Shown here one piece after another: positions 19,519-28,885 of a stretch of 64,000 nt of DNA. Source of the stretch: Nisaea sp. (GTDB lineage: Bacteria; Pseudomonadota; Alphaproteobacteria; Thalassobaculales; Thalassobaculaceae). Position numbers and translations under genes: made by a program. The DNA lies in the NCBI RefSeq assembly GCF_017640745.1, contig NZ_JAEPQA010000009.1, forward strand, positions 1 to 64,000. The letters are read 5' to 3'. The notes beneath the pieces are model-generated. The model did not search any database. It was not told where the DNA came from and saw only the letters and a program-made list of their open reading frames with translations. Position 1 is the first letter of the stretch, and every line of letters starts with the position of its first letter.

Positions 19519-21084
19519 ATGTCCCTGATCCGCGCCGCCGCGACTGTCGGCAGTTACACCATGATCAGCCGGGTGACGGGCTTTCTGCGCGACGTGCTGA
19601 TCGCCGCGATCCTCGGTGCGGGGCCGGTGGCCGACGCCTTTTTCGTCGCCTTCAAGCTGCCGAACTTCTTCCGCCGCCTGACTGCCGAGGGGTCTTTCAC
19701 AGTCGCCTTCGTGCCGCTCTTCGCCGGGTCGCTCGAGGCAGAGGGGCGCGCGGAGGCGAAGCGGTTCGCCGAGGACGCGCTGGCGATGATGTGCGCGGTC
19801 TTGGCGGCGCTGACCCTCGCCATGGAACTGACCATGCCCTGGGTTATGCATGTGCTGGCGCCCGGTTTCGTTGCGACACCGGAACGCTTCGAGATCGCCG
19901 TCGAGCTCACCCGCATCACCTTTCCCTACCTGCCGCTGATTTCCATCGTCGCGCTCTATGGCGGCGTGCTGAACAGCCTCGACCGCTTCGCCGCCATGGC
20001 CTCGGCCCCGATCCTGCTGAACCTGATCCTGATCGGCGCCATGGTCGGGTTCGCCGACCGGCTTGAGACGCCGGGCCATGTGCTTGCCTGGGGCGTCGCG
20101 GCGGCGGGTCTCGCCCAGCTGCTCTGGCTGATCGGTGCCTCCTCGCGGGCCGGGTTCTCGCTGCGTCTGCGCGTGCCGAGGCTGACGCCGGGCGTGCGCA
20201 AGCTCTTTCGTCTCATGTTGCCGGCCATGCTCGGCGCCGGAGTGGTGCAGATCAACCTGCTGATCGACATGGTGCTGGCCTCGACCCTGCCGCTCGGCTC
20301 GATCTCCTTTCTCTATTATGCCGACCGGGTGAATCAGCTGCCACTCGGGGTGATCGGAGTCGCGATCGGGACCGCGCTGCTGCCCATGCTCTCGCGCCAG
20401 TGGCGCGGCGGCGACGAGGCGGGCGCGCTGACGACGCAGAACCGCGCGCTCGAGCTCGGCGCCCTGCTGACGGTGCCGGCCGCGGTCGGGATCGCGGTGC
20501 TGGCCGGGCCCATCATCACCGTGCTGTTCGAGCGCGGCGCCTTTAGCGCGGCGGACGCGGCCGCGACCTCTGCGGCGATGATCGCCTTCGCCGCGGGTCT
20601 TCCCGCCTTCGTGCTGGTCAAGGTTCTGCAGCCGGGCTTCTTCGCCCGCGAGGACACCAAGACTCCGGTCAAGGTGGCGGCAGGGGCGGTGGTGCTGAAC
20701 CTCCTCCTCAACCTCATCCTGATGCAGTTCCTCGCCCATGTCGGTCTCGCGCTCGCGACCGCCATCGCGTCCTGGGTCAACGGCTTCGCGTTGGCCTGGC
20801 TGCTGCGCCGGGACGGGGTCTTCAGGCTCGACCAGCGCTCGCGCAAGCGACTGCCGCGTATCCTTGTCTCCGCTCTCTTGATGGGAGCCGCACTGTCCGC
20901 GGCGCTGTGGCTCGCGGACAGTGCAGAGCTTGCGCTTTTCGGGCAGGGAACTCTGGTCGGCTCACTGGCGTTGCTCGGCTTCATCCTGCTGGCTCTGGCG
21001 GTCTATTTCGGCACCGCGACCCTGCTCGGCGCCTTTCGCCCGGCGGAGCTCAGGACGGCTTTCCGGCGCTCCCCGGCAAGCTGA
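19519..21084 (+). CDS. murJ: MurJ, lipid II flippase
   Basis: Protein of 521 residues with about 14 membrane helices. The start LIRAAATVGSYTMISRVTGFLRDVLIAAILGAG and the loop VADAFFVAFKLPNFFRRLTAEGSF are diagnostic of MurJ/MviN. It moves lipid II across the inner membrane for peptidoglycan synthesis. It lies 73 bases after glnD and 81 bases before trpS on the same strand. The order glnD-murJ-trpS is common in alphaproteobacteria. Confidence 0.95.
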   Translation: MSLIRAAATVGSYTMISRVTGFLRDVLIAAILGAGPVADAFFVAFKLPNFFRRLTAEGSFTVAFVPLFAGSLEAEGRAEAKRFAEDALAMMCAVLAALTLAMELTMPWVMHVLAPGFVATPERFEIAVELTRITFPYLPLISIVALYGGVLNSLDRFAAMASAPILLNLILIGAMVGFADRLETPGHVLAWGVAAAGLAQLLWLIGASSRAGFSLRLRVPRLTPGVRKLFRLMLPAMLGAGVVQINLLIDMVLASTLPLGSISFLYYADRVNQLPLGVIGVAIGTALLPMLSRQWRGGDEAGALTTQNRALELGALLTVPAAVGIAVLAGPIITVLFERGAFSAADAAATSAAMIAFAAGLPAFVLVKVLQPGFFAREDTKTPVKVAAGAVVLNLLLNLILMQFLAHVGLALATAIASWVNGFALAWLLRRDGVFRLDQRSRKRLPRILVSALLMGAALSAALWLADSAELALFGQGTLVGSLALLGFILLALAVYFGTATLLGAFRPAELRTAFRRSPAS

Positions 21085-21110
21085 GCCAGTCCGGCCTTGA
21101 CCACCGCTGC

Positions 21111-21139
21111 GCCTGCCGCGATAAATCAGGCCCTTTTTT
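21111..21139 (+). terminator. Weak terminator-like hairpin between murJ and trpS
   Basis: GCCTG (21111-21115) pairs with CAGGC (21127-21131) and is followed by CCTTTTTTC. The stem is only 5 bp and the loop 11 bases, so termination may be partial. It lies between the murJ stop and the trpS ATG. Confidence 0.35.
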
Positions 21140-21165
21140 CGCTTCAGTCTTATGGATCGCGTGAC

Positions 21166-22167
21166 ATGAACCGGATTTTCTCGGGCGTGCAGCCCACAGG
21201 TAACCTGCATCTCGGCAATTACCTCGGCGCGATCCGCAACTGGGTGCAGCTGCAGCGCGACTACAATTCGATCTTCTGCGTCGTCGACATGCATGCGATC
21301 ACCATGCCGCCGCACGATCCGGAGGTTCTGCGCCGCGCCACCCGCGAGGTCGCGGCCGGCATGATCGCTGCCGGTATCGATCCGGAAGAGTGCATCATCT
21401 TCAATCAGTCCGCCGTTCCGGCGCATGCCGAACTGACCTGGATCTTCAACTGCGTCGCCCGTATCGGCTGGCTGAACCGGATGACGCAATTCAAGGAGAA
21501 GGCGGGCAAGAACCGCGAGAACGCGACGGTCGGGCTCTACGACTATCCGGTGCTGATGGCGGCCGACGTGCTGGTCTACAAGGGCACGCATGTGCCGGTC
21601 GGCGACGACCAGAAACAGCATCTGGAGCTGATGCGGGATATCGCTCAGGCCTTCAACTCAATGTACGGCGTCGATTTCTTCCCGCTGCCGGAGCCGATGA
21701 TCTTCGGCGAGGCGACGCGGGTGATGAGCCTCCGCGACGGCACCAAGAAGATGAGCAAGTCGGACACGTCCGAATATTCGCGCATCAACATGACCGACGA
21801 GGCGGACGATATCGCGCAGAAGATCCGCAAGGCCAAGACCGATCCGCATCCGATCCCGGAGACGGCGGCGGAGATGGCGGACCGGCCCGAGGCGAAGAAC
21901 CTGATCGCGATCTATGCCGCGCTCGAGGGCACGGACACCGATACCGTCCTGAAGCAGTTCGCCGGCAAGGGTTTCGGGGACTTCAAGAAGTCCTTCGCCG
22001 AGCTCGCGGTCGAGGTGCTGGGGCCGATCGGTTCGGAAATGAAACGGTTGACCGAGGATACGGCTGCGGTCGATGCGGTGCTGAAGCGCGGCGCCGACCG
22101 GGCCCGCGAGATCGCCGAGCCGGTGGTGCGCGAAGCCAAGGAAATCGTCGGCTTCCTCAAGCCGTAA
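21166..22167 (+). CDS. trpS: TrpS, tryptophanyl-tRNA synthetase
   Basis: Protein of 333 residues, usual for bacterial TrpRS. It begins [22 protein letters not shown], which holds the HIGH-equivalent HLGN, and has the KMSKS loop at 195-199. Other family landmarks are [19 protein letters not shown] and PVGDDQKQH. It charges tRNA-Trp. The frame is open further upstream, but homology starts at the ATG at 21166. Its last 11 bases overlap the end of the cyclase gene on the opposite strand. Confidence 0.97.
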   Translation: MNRIFSGVQPTGNLHLGNYLGAIRNWVQLQRDYNSIFCVVDMHAITMPPHDPEVLRRATREVAAGMIAAGIDPEECIIFNQSAVPAHAELTWIFNCVARIGWLNRMTQFKEKAGKNRENATVGLYDYPVLMAADVLVYKGTHVPVGDDQKQHLELMRDIAQAFNSMYGVDFFPLPEPMIFGEATRVMSLRDGTKKMSKSDTSEYSRINMTDEADDIAQKIRKAKTDPHPIPETAAEMADRPEAKNLIAIYAALEGTDTDTVLKQFAGKGFGDFKKSFAELAVEVLGPIGSEMKRLTEDTAAVDAVLKRGADRAREIAEPVVREAKEIVGFLKP

Positions 22168-23503
22168 CCGGCTCCACGCCGTAAGGTGTGAACACTTCCA
22201 CCGGTGCGCGCAGGCCGCGCACCGGATGGCTGCCGAGGGTCTTGAGCGACAATGTCGCCATCCGGGCAATGGCGTCCGAGGCCACGATCGTATGGCCGAG
22301 GTCCTTGCCGAGCCCCTGCAGACGGCTCGCCAGGTTCACCGCCGGGCCGATCACGGTGAAATCGAGCCTGGTCGGGCTGCCGATATTGCCGTAGCTGACA
22401 TCGCCGACATGCAGGCCGAGCGCATGCTCGATCCGCGGCTTGCCGTGCTTTTCCCGGAGCGCGTTCCGGCTGCGCAGCAGGGTCTGCGCCTCCATCGCAG
22501 CCTTCAGGACCGCGTCCGCTTCGCCGGCAACGCTGTCGCGGCCGAGCGGGAAGATTGCCAGCAGCCCGTCGCCGATGAATTTCAGGATCTCGCCGCCCCT
22601 TTCCTCGATCGGCTGCGACATGATCTCGAAATAATCGTTCAGCATCTCGATAATCTCGGCGCTGGGCAGGCTGTCGGACGCAGCGGTAAAGCCGCGGACG
22701 TCGGCATAGAGGATCGCGGCGCGGATCGTCTCCGAGGTCCCGCGGCGGATGGCGCCGTTCAGGACCCGGCGTCCGGTATCGCGGCCGAGATAGACCTCCA
22801 GCAGGTCGCGGGTCAGCTTCTGCCGTTCCAGGATCTCGATCCGCATGCTCAGGGCCGGAAGCAAACCGTCGAGAATGCTGAGATCGGATGCGGCGAAGCC
22901 GCCCTCGGCGTCGGACGCCCAGGTAACGAAATTGAGGTCACCGTTGCTGAACTTGAGTGGCATGGCGACATAGTCCGTCGCGCCTTCTTCTCTCAGGTCA
23001 TGCAGCACCGGGAAGTCGAGAGGCGTTTCCGGATCGCAGAGGCGGCGGCGGATTGCGGCGGCCCCTTCGAAGATCACGGGCAACGGGCTGCGCTGGAAAC
23101 TCTCCGTCTCCTCGATCCCGTGCAGGACCATGAGTTCTTCGGGGTCGCGCATCGTCTTGCGCCAGATAACCGATCGGCCGCGGGCCTGGGGATGCAGTGT
23201 CCGGATGAAACAGGTCGCGCGCAGCATGGGCATGCCCTGGGCGACCAACAGGTTGCAGAGGTCGCGCATCAGCTCGCGCATGGAAAGGATGCCGCTGGAG
23301 GGCTCCATGAGCCAGCGCTCCGGCGCCATGATCAGGTCTTCGGCCGAAAGCGAGCTGCCGGGCGGCAATGCGGTCTCGTGATCGGCGCCCTCGTGGGTGA
23401 CGCGGACATGCGGCCTGATGGGATCGATCTGACGCTCTGTGGCCGGTTTCGCTTTCAAGGGATCCGGGCTCCGTTCTGGAAAGACTGTCTTTCCTTGCGC
23501 CAT
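22157..23503 (-). CDS. Class III adenylate/guanylate cyclase
   Basis: Protein of 448 residues. The C-terminal half (about 245-445) is a class III catalytic domain: [14 protein letters not shown] and [13 protein letters not shown] carry the two metal-binding Asp residues, and VNLASRLQ the transition-state Asn and Arg. The Lys in ILKF favours ATP over GTP. The N-terminal 230 residues have no membrane helix and look like a cytoplasmic sensor, perhaps GAF-like, whose ligand is unknown. It makes a cyclic nucleotide second messenger. The gene stands alone, divergent from nfuA. Confidence 0.85.
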   Translation of the reverse strand: MAQGKTVFPERSPDPLKAKPATERQIDPIRPHVRVTHEGADHETALPPGSSLSAEDLIMAPERWLMEPSSGILSMRELMRDLCNLLVAQGMPMLRATCFIRTLHPQARGRSVIWRKTMRDPEELMVLHGIEETESFQRSPLPVIFEGAAAIRRRLCDPETPLDFPVLHDLREEGATDYVAMPLKFSNGDLNFVTWASDAEGGFAASDLSILDGLLPALSMRIEILERQKLTRDLLEVYLGRDTGRRVLNGAIRRGTSETIRAAILYADVRGFTAASDSLPSAEIIEMLNDYFEIMSQPIEERGGEILKFIGDGLLAIFPLGRDSVAGEADAVLKAAMEAQTLLRSRNALREKHGKPRIEHALGLHVGDVSYGNIGSPTRLDFTVIGPAVNLASRLQGLGKDLGHTIVASDAIARMATLSLKTLGSHPVRGLRAPVEVFTPYGVEPVTA

Positions 23504-23689
23504 AGCGGCAATTCAATGATAAGGCAGCGCGCCCGTGGCAAAAAGTGGGCTTGAAATCACTTTCTTCAGGGACACTCTATATAGTACCAATTTAGTGCCC
23601 GACGAGTTAAGAGTCTCGGGCCCCGACAGGACCGGCGCACATTTCAGAAGGCGCCGGCCGGCCCGGGGGTCCCTCAAGGAGAGAATGGG

Positions 23690-24247
23690 ATGTTTATCCA
23701 GACTGAAGAAACGCCGAATCCGGCGACGCTGAAGTTCCTGCCGGGGCAGGACGTGATGGGAAGCGGCACCGCGGAGTTCCGTTCGGAAGAGGAAGCGGCC
23801 GGAAAGTCCCCGCTGGCGGAACGGCTGTTCGACGTGGACGGCGTGACCGGTGTGTTCTTCGGCGGCGATTTCATCACCGTTGCCAAGCGCGACGACAAGG
23901 AATGGTACCTGATGAAGCCGGCGGTGCTCGGTGTGATCATGGAACATTTCACCGCCGGCCGGCCCGTCGTGACAGCGGATTCCGAAGCCGGACACAGCGC
24001 CGACGGAGAGGACAGCGAAGTCGTTTCCCAGATCAAGGAACTGCTGGACACGCGCGTGCGCCCGGCGGTGGCGATGGACGGCGGGGACATCGTGTTCGAA
24101 AGCTTCGACGAAGGTGTCGTGACGCTTTACATGCGCGGCGCCTGCGCCGGCTGCCCGAGCTCGACGGCAACCCTGAAAATGGGCATCGAGAACATGCTTC
24201 GGCACTATATCCCGGAGGTCCGCGAAGTTCGCGCCGCCGCGATGTAA
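23690..24247 (+). CDS. nfuA: NfuA/NifU-like iron-sulfur cluster carrier
   Basis: Protein of 185 residues with the two-domain Nfu layout. The N-terminal Nfu_N domain starts MFIQTEETPNPATLKFLPG. The C-terminal NifU-like domain holds the cluster-binding CAGCPSS near 150. It carries a 4Fe-4S cluster to target apoproteins. The ATG follows CAAGGAGAG, a strong ribosome site. The region before it (23504-23689) is AT-rich around 23550-23600 with TTGAAA at 23551, but no well-spaced -10 can be fixed. miaB downstream in the window makes a Fe-S enzyme, a natural client. Confidence 0.93.
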   Translation: MFIQTEETPNPATLKFLPGQDVMGSGTAEFRSEEEAAGKSPLAERLFDVDGVTGVFFGGDFITVAKRDDKEWYLMKPAVLGVIMEHFTAGRPVVTADSEAGHSADGEDSEVVSQIKELLDTRVRPAVAMDGGDIVFESFDEGVVTLYMRGACAGCPSSTATLKMGIENMLRHYIPEVREVRAAAM

Positions 24248-24275
24248 GTATTCGAATCAAGAATAAATCGAATAC
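24248..24275. repeat. 8-bp inverted repeat directly after nfuA
   Basis: GTATTCGA (24248-24255) and TCGAATAC (24268-24275) flank a 12-base AT-rich spacer, starting at the base after the nfuA stop. No T-run follows on the plus strand. It could be a weak hairpin ending nfuA or an operator for the next gene. Confidence 0.45.
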
Positions 24276-24367
24276 CAGCTATGTGCGAAATGCAGTGGCA
24301 AGGGATTCCCTTTGTCTATATGTAGCGGTATGATCGTTGTCGTCAGAATGTGGCAGCGGTTTTTTCG

Positions 24368-25351
24368 ATGACAAATCAGCGTCTGAAAATGCCGTCATTC
24401 CATATGGTTGCGCTCGTTGCCGGCGCAGCAGCACTAGCGACCCAGATTTCCGTTTTAGTCGAGCCTGAGACCGTTGCCCCGGAACGAACCGAGCGGCCGG
24501 CCCAGACGGTCTCTGCGCAGAAAGGGCATGTCGTTGAACCCGCCAGCACCAAGGCGCTTGAGTTTGTTTTCGGCACCGTCGGTTTCGACCTGAAGCAGGT
24601 CCGGCGCGGATCGGAACCCGTTCCGGCGATCTATGTGTCGAGCCTGCCTGACGATCTCGGCTTTATCGACGAGGTCGGACGGAAGAAGAAGCTGTTCTTC
24701 TCCGCCGTGCTTCCGCTGGTCCTGAGCGCGAACGAGCGCGTTTCGCGGGACCGTGCCAAGCTTGTCCGCCTGCGTGACAGGGTGCTCGACGGCGCCAACC
24801 TTCATTCATCCGAGAAAGACTGGCTTCTCCGCCTGGCAGATCGCTACGGCGTCGAGTCCTCGGGCGATATCGACCGTCCGCTTCTCAACGCCCTGAACCG
24901 ACGGGTCGACGTGGTTCCGGTCTCGTTGGCCCTGGCGCAGGCGGCGGTCGAGAGCGGCTGGGGCTCGTCCCGGTTCGCCCGTCACGGCAATGCCCTCTTC
25001 GGGCAGCGGGCCTGGAGTGACGACAAGGGCATCGTTCCGACAGAGCGCACCGACAGCGAGGGTCACGTCGTCCGCAAGTACGACACCCTGCTGAGTTCGG
25101 TCTCCTCCTATATCCACAATCTCAACACTCATCCGAGCTACAGCGATTTCCGCAGCTACCGTGAAGAAATGCGTGAGAGCGGCGAGCGGCTGGACGGCAA
25201 GCGGCTTGCCGGCGGATTGCTCGCCTATGCCGAAATCGGCGAGGAATATGTCGATATCCTGCGCCGCGTGATCGAGAAGAACAGGCTGAACGAACTCGAC
25301 GACGCACTGCTCAACCGCAATATCGTCACCGCCTTCAATCAGGCCGGCTGA
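24368..25351 (+). CDS. Bax-like glucosaminidase, probably membrane-anchored or secreted
   Basis: Protein of about 327 residues. A hydrophobic N-terminal segment (about 8-28) acts as signal anchor or signal peptide. A Pro/Thr/Glu linker follows, then a GH73-type domain whose catalytic Glu lies in ALAQAAVESGWGSSRFA, continuing GNALFGQRAW. It should cleave peptidoglycan between GlcNAc and MurNAc, or at least bind it. The overall layout is that of the Bax family. The start is uncertain: GTG at 24350 and ATG at 24368 are in frame and neither has a clear ribosome site. An upstream TATGAT at 24329 may be its -10. Confidence 0.85.
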   Translation: MTNQRLKMPSFHMVALVAGAAALATQISVLVEPETVAPERTERPAQTVSAQKGHVVEPASTKALEFVFGTVGFDLKQVRRGSEPVPAIYVSSLPDDLGFIDEVGRKKKLFFSAVLPLVLSANERVSRDRAKLVRLRDRVLDGANLHSSEKDWLLRLADRYGVESSGDIDRPLLNALNRRVDVVPVSLALAQAAVESGWGSSRFARHGNALFGQRAWSDDKGIVPTERTDSEGHVVRKYDTLLSSVSSYIHNLNTHPSYSDFRSYREEMRESGERLDGKRLAGGLLAYAEIGEEYVDILRRVIEKNRLNELDDALLNRNIVTAFNQAG

Positions 25352-25370
25352 CCGCCGGTCGCTTACCCCG

Positions 25371-26450
25371 TCACGGCACGATGAACTGCGTGCCGAACCA
25401 GCGCCAGCGGTTGTCCGGTCCGGGCATCGTGCAGTTGATGCGCGAGCGGCCCGGCGGGAACGGCTGTTTCAGCCGGACCTCGACGCGCTGTTCCAGATAT
25501 TCGAGATGGGTCTCCCCTTCGCTCGACGCGAAGCAGGAGAGACTGTTCGGGCTGCCGATCGACGCGTCCAGCGTAAAGCCGAAAGCGGGCGGATTCTCGA
25601 CAAGCAGGGTGTCCTCCGGCAGCACGTCGCTGACCGGGAGCGGCAAGGCGTTGGCAATCAGCCGGAACCGGTCGATCCCGCCATAGCGTTCGTTGAGGGC
25701 GAAACGCGGCAGGGTCAGATGGTCCATGCCGGTATAGGCGACGCCGGAATGCTGACCGAATGCGGCCGTGAAGCCGGCATCTGCGACGGACTTCCTTACC
25801 ATCAGGCTGTATTCGCCATAAGGGTAGGCGAAGAGTTCGGGTTTGGTGCCGAGTTCGTCGACGAAACGCTGGTTGGACTCGGTCAGTTCGCGCTCCAGCG
25901 CGAGCCGGTCGAGCGTCGTCATGTGCGGATGCGAGCGGGTCTGGCTACCGATCGTGACGCCGGCGTCGCGCATCTCGCGGATCTGGTCCCAGCTCATATA
26001 GCCCTTCACCTGACGGTCGATCGCCCCGGTGGCGACGAAAAGCGTGAAGGGCAGACCGGCCTCCTTCAGGCGCGGCCAGGCGTGCTCATAGACCGAGAGA
26101 TAGGCATCGTCGACGGTGATCGCGATCGTGCGGTCCGCGAGCGGCTCGCCGGATTTCAGCGCCTCGATGACCTTCGGAAGCGGCAAAACGTGATAGCGCT
26201 CCTTCTTCAGTTCCTCGATATGTTCTTCGAATTGCTCGATACGGATACTGGTCGAGGGAAAGTCGTTCTCGCCGAAACGGTGGTACATCGTGATCACCGC
26301 ACCCGAAATTTCCTGTGCCGCAAGCGGGCCGGAAAAGACGGCGAAGAGGCAGGAGAAGGCCAGGAGGAGAGCGGCCGTGACTGTGCGCGCCGCGGCCGGC
26401 CGGAGGGTGTTCCTCCTGTCCGGGCGGCGAAAGTGCGTACGATTCGGCAT
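25371..26450 (-). CDS. Polysaccharide deacetylase (NodB-homology, CE4)
   Basis: Protein of 359 residues from the ATG at 26450. A signal peptide covers about 18-46 and ends after LAAQ. The NodB domain has motif 1 as TVDDAY, where the more usual form is TFDDG, and motif 2 as SQTRSHPH with the zinc-binding His pair. It deacetylates an envelope or exopolysaccharide N-acetyl group. The C-terminal 110 residues are not recognised. The frame is open a further 48 codons upstream, but that part is not signal-like. It converges with the glucosaminidase gene, so both may act on the cell wall. Confidence 0.85.
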   Translation of the reverse strand: MPNRTHFRRPDRRNTLRPAAARTVTAALLLAFSCLFAVFSGPLAAQEISGAVITMYHRFGENDFPSTSIRIEQFEEHIEELKKERYHVLPLPKVIEALKSGEPLADRTIAITVDDAYLSVYEHAWPRLKEAGLPFTLFVATGAIDRQVKGYMSWDQIREMRDAGVTIGSQTRSHPHMTTLDRLALERELTESNQRFVDELGTKPELFAYPYGEYSLMVRKSVADAGFTAAFGQHSGVAYTGMDHLTLPRFALNERYGGIDRFRLIANALPLPVSDVLPEDTLLVENPPAFGFTLDASIGSPNSLSCFASSEGETHLEYLEQRVEVRLKQPFPPGRSRINCTMPGPDNRWRWFGTQFIVP

Positions 26451-26454
26451 AGAC

Positions 26455-26482
26455 ACTATATTCCTTTGCTGTCGTCCGCCAA
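26455..26482 (-). promoter_or_regulatory. Putative promoter of the deacetylase gene
   Basis: On the minus strand TTGGCG (26477-26482) is 16 bases from TATAGT (26455-26460), the latter matching five of six -10 positions. The start codon lies only four bases further, so transcription would begin at or near the ATG and the mRNA could be leaderless. Confidence 0.4.
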
Positions 26483-26572
26483 CGTGGTTTACAGGCAGCG
26501 ATGCGACTGGAAAATTTGCACTTTCGGGCCGCGTTGTCACTCTAACATACGCATTTCGCGGCGGAAAATAAG

Positions 26573-27262
26573 ATGGCGCACCTGCCCCGCACAATTCTCG
26601 GCATCGATAGCAGCACCGGCGCCTGCTCCGTCGCCCTGCGCGTCGGCGCGGAGGTGCGCGCGGTGCGCCGCGAGGACATGACGCGGGGACAATCCGAGCG
26701 TCTCGCCCCGATGGCCGAGGAGGTCATGCGGGAAGCCGGACTCGGTTTCGCCGCTCTGGATGCGATCGCGGTCAGCCGTGGTCCGGGCTCCTTTACCGGT
26801 CTCAGGATCGGCCTTGCCTTTGCCAAGGGGCTGGGTCAGGCGCTCGGCATTCCGGTCATCGGTGTCACCGGTTTCGACGCGGTCGCGCGCGCGGCGCGCG
26901 CCGAATCGGGCGATGCCTCGACTGCACTTGCCGTTGTTCTGGAGAGTCGGCGCGCCGACCTCTTCCTGCAGATTTTCGAGGTGGATGGAGCACCGGCCGG
27001 CGCTCCCATCGCCCTGCCCGCAGACGCCATCGCGGAGCGTCTCGCGACGTTTGCTGCGTCCAAGCCGGTGCTGCTGGCGGGCGATGCCGCGGACAAGGTC
27101 ACCGCATTGCTCGGCTCCGCCTGTATCCGCAGTCCGGCCACGGTTCCGGATGCGGACGAGGTTTCCGCGCTCGGTCTCGCTCTGCTCGAAGCCGGCACCG
27201 AGAGCGAGGCCGCGCCTCTCTATCTCAGGGCGCCCGACGTGACGCATCCGGCATCGTCATGA
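26573..27262 (+). CDS. tsaB: TsaB, partner protein for tRNA t6A synthesis
   Basis: Protein of 229 residues. It begins ILGIDSSTGACSVAL and has AVSRGPGSFTGLRIGLAFAKGL, the TsaB form of the ASKHA fold. TsaB helps TsaD attach the threonylcarbamoyl group to A37 of tRNAs reading ANN codons. It overlaps rimI by 4 bases (ATGA), the classical tsaB-rimI pair. The region 26451-26572 between it and the divergent deacetylase holds both promoters. Confidence 0.95.
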   Translation: MAHLPRTILGIDSSTGACSVALRVGAEVRAVRREDMTRGQSERLAPMAEEVMREAGLGFAALDAIAVSRGPGSFTGLRIGLAFAKGLGQALGIPVIGVTGFDAVARAARAESGDASTALAVVLESRRADLFLQIFEVDGAPAGAPIALPADAIAERLATFAASKPVLLAGDAADKVTALLGSACIRSPATVPDADEVSALGLALLEAGTESEAAPLYLRAPDVTHPASS

Positions 27263-27735
27263 CAGCAGGCGGCCGGTTCGTGCTGGATGAGGCTATCACA
27301 GCACATCTTGACGAGGCCGCCCGGTTGCACGGCGCGCTTTTTGCGAGCCCCTGGTCGCGTGCCGCGCTTCAGGACCTCCTCGCGGTACCGGGTACGGCGG
27401 GCGCGGCGGTCCTCGATGTTGAAGGCGAGCCCCGGTTCGCGGGCTTCGTTCTGTTTCGCAGTCTGGGCGACTTTGCCGAAATCCTGACCGTCGCCGTTGC
27501 TCCGGAGCAGCGCCGCCATGGCCACGGGCGGCGGCTCATGCTGCATGCCATGTACAAGGCCCGCAGCGCGGGGGCGGAGAGGATGCTTCTCGAGGTTCAG
27601 GACGGTAATCTGCCGGCGATCCGGCTCTACGAGGCCCTCGGAATGACCGCGTTCGATCGTCGCCCGAACTATTACAAAGCGGACAATGGCAGCCATGCCG
27701 ATGCCATAATGATGCAGTTAATCTTCGAGGATTGA
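27259..27735 (+). CDS. rimI: RimI, ribosomal protein S18 N-terminal acetyltransferase-like GNAT
   Basis: Protein of 158 residues with a single GNAT domain. The acetyl-CoA pyrophosphate loop is EQRRHGHGRRLM, preceded by the strand AEILTVAVAP and followed by LEVQDGNLPAIRLYEALGM, typical of RimI. It acetylates the N-terminus of ribosomal protein S18 and possibly others. It is translationally coupled to tsaB. The role is taken from the family and the tsaB neighbour. Confidence 0.92.
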   Translation: MTAGGRFVLDEAITAHLDEAARLHGALFASPWSRAALQDLLAVPGTAGAAVLDVEGEPRFAGFVLFRSLGDFAEILTVAVAPEQRRHGHGRRLMLHAMYKARSAGAERMLLEVQDGNLPAIRLYEALGMTAFDRRPNYYKADNGSHADAIMMQLIFED

Positions 27736-27807
27736 CGATCGGGCCGGCGCGGGCGCGGCGGTTTCGACAAAGATACCGGTTTTTGGCGGTTTTCCGCTGC
27801 AACCAGA

Positions 27808-27853
27808 CTGTCATGCGAATGTGTGAAAACTGTCATCGGTCTGTCGGTATAAG
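27808..27853 (+). promoter_or_regulatory. Tandem Pho box and -10 upstream of olsB
   Basis: Heptamers at an exact 11-bp period: CTGTCAT (27808-27814), ATGTGTG (27819-27825), CTGTCAT (27830-27836), CTGTCGG (27841-27847). The consensus is CTGTCAT with 4-base spacers, and two copies match perfectly. TATAAG (27848-27853) lies 11 bases after the second perfect copy, the spacing expected of a PhoB-activated promoter in which the box replaces the -35. It predicts PhoB-dependent induction of olsB-olsA when phosphate is scarce. Confidence 0.8.
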
Positions 27854-28003
27854 CGGGCATCGGATGGGCTCTTCCGGATCTATCCGCCGCGCCGACCGGG
27901 CGATTTTTCTGGCGGCGGCGCAACGCGTACCCATATCGGAGCCATGGATTTGCGGCCGCGGCGGCATCCTCGGTTCCGGTGACCTGCGGCCCCGAAGATA
28001 GGG

Positions 28004-28885
28004 ATGCGACCAATCATGGGATTCTCGATTCCGACGCGCACGATGCTCTCCGAAACCAGCCCGGTTTCCATAACCGGAGCGGACCGGCTGGGCGACCAGC
28101 CGCTGCTCTCCGGATCGCTGGAGGTCAGGCTCGCCGCGGGAGAAGAGGATATCCTCGCGGCAAAACAGCTGCGCTACCGGGTGTTCTACGAGGAAATGGG
28201 TGCGATTCCGTCGGCCGCGGCCCGGGCCAGCGGTCTCGATGAAGATTCGTTCGACGATGTGGCGGACCATCTTCTCGTGCTCGATCACAACCTCGGCAAC
28301 GGCCCGGAAGCTGTGGTCGGCACCTATCGCCTGATCCGCCGCTCGGCGGCCGAGACCGCGGGCGGCTTCTACACCGCCGACGAATTCGACATCTCCAGGC
28401 TGGAAGCCCAGCCGGGCGAGATCCTTGAGCTTGGCCGTTCCTGCACCGCGAGCGGCTACCGCACGCGTCCGACCATGCAACTGCTCTGGAAAGGCATCGC
28501 GGCCTACGTGTTCCAGAACGACATCTCCCTGATGTTCGGCTGCGCCAGCCTGCCTGGGAACGACGCCGAGGCGCTGCGAACGCAGCTCGCCTATCTTCAT
28601 CACCAGCATCTGGCGCCGGAGCGGATCCGGGCGACGGCGCTGCCGGAGCGCTATGTCGAGATGGACCGCATGGCGGCCGAAGAGATCGACCTGCGCCGGA
28701 CCGCGGCCACGCTGCCGCCGCTGATCAAGGGTTATCTCCGGCTCGGCGGCTTTGTCGGGCACGGCGCGGTGATCGATCACCAGTTCAACACCACGGATGT
28801 CTGCGTGATCGTCGAGACGAACAGTGTGTCCGACAAATACTACAAGCACTACGAACGCGAAGCGCGCGGGATCTCCATTCAATGA
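28004..28885 (+). CDS. olsB: OlsB, ornithine N-acyltransferase
   Basis: Protein of 293 residues. The OlsB-type GNAT-like fold shows in AAKQLRYRVFYEEMGA, VVGTYRLIRR, FDISRLEAQPGEILELGRSCTASGYRT and LFGCASL-like sequence (MFGCASLPGND). It transfers a 3-hydroxyacyl group from ACP to the alpha-amino group of ornithine, giving lyso-ornithine lipid. It overlaps olsA by 4 bases (ATGA). Expression is probably under the Pho box ahead of it. The start may instead be Met5 at 28016. A related haemolysin-like acyltransferase is the alternative, made unlikely by the olsA neighbour. Confidence 0.9.
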   Translation: MRPIMGFSIPTRTMLSETSPVSITGADRLGDQPLLSGSLEVRLAAGEEDILAAKQLRYRVFYEEMGAIPSAAARASGLDEDSFDDVADHLLVLDHNLGNGPEAVVGTYRLIRRSAAETAGGFYTADEFDISRLEAQPGEILELGRSCTASGYRTRPTMQLLWKGIAAYVFQNDISLMFGCASLPGNDAEALRTQLAYLHHQHLAPERIRATALPERYVEMDRMAAEEIDLRRTAATLPPLIKGYLRLGGFVGHGAVIDHQFNTTDVCVIVETNSVSDKYYKHYEREARGISIQ

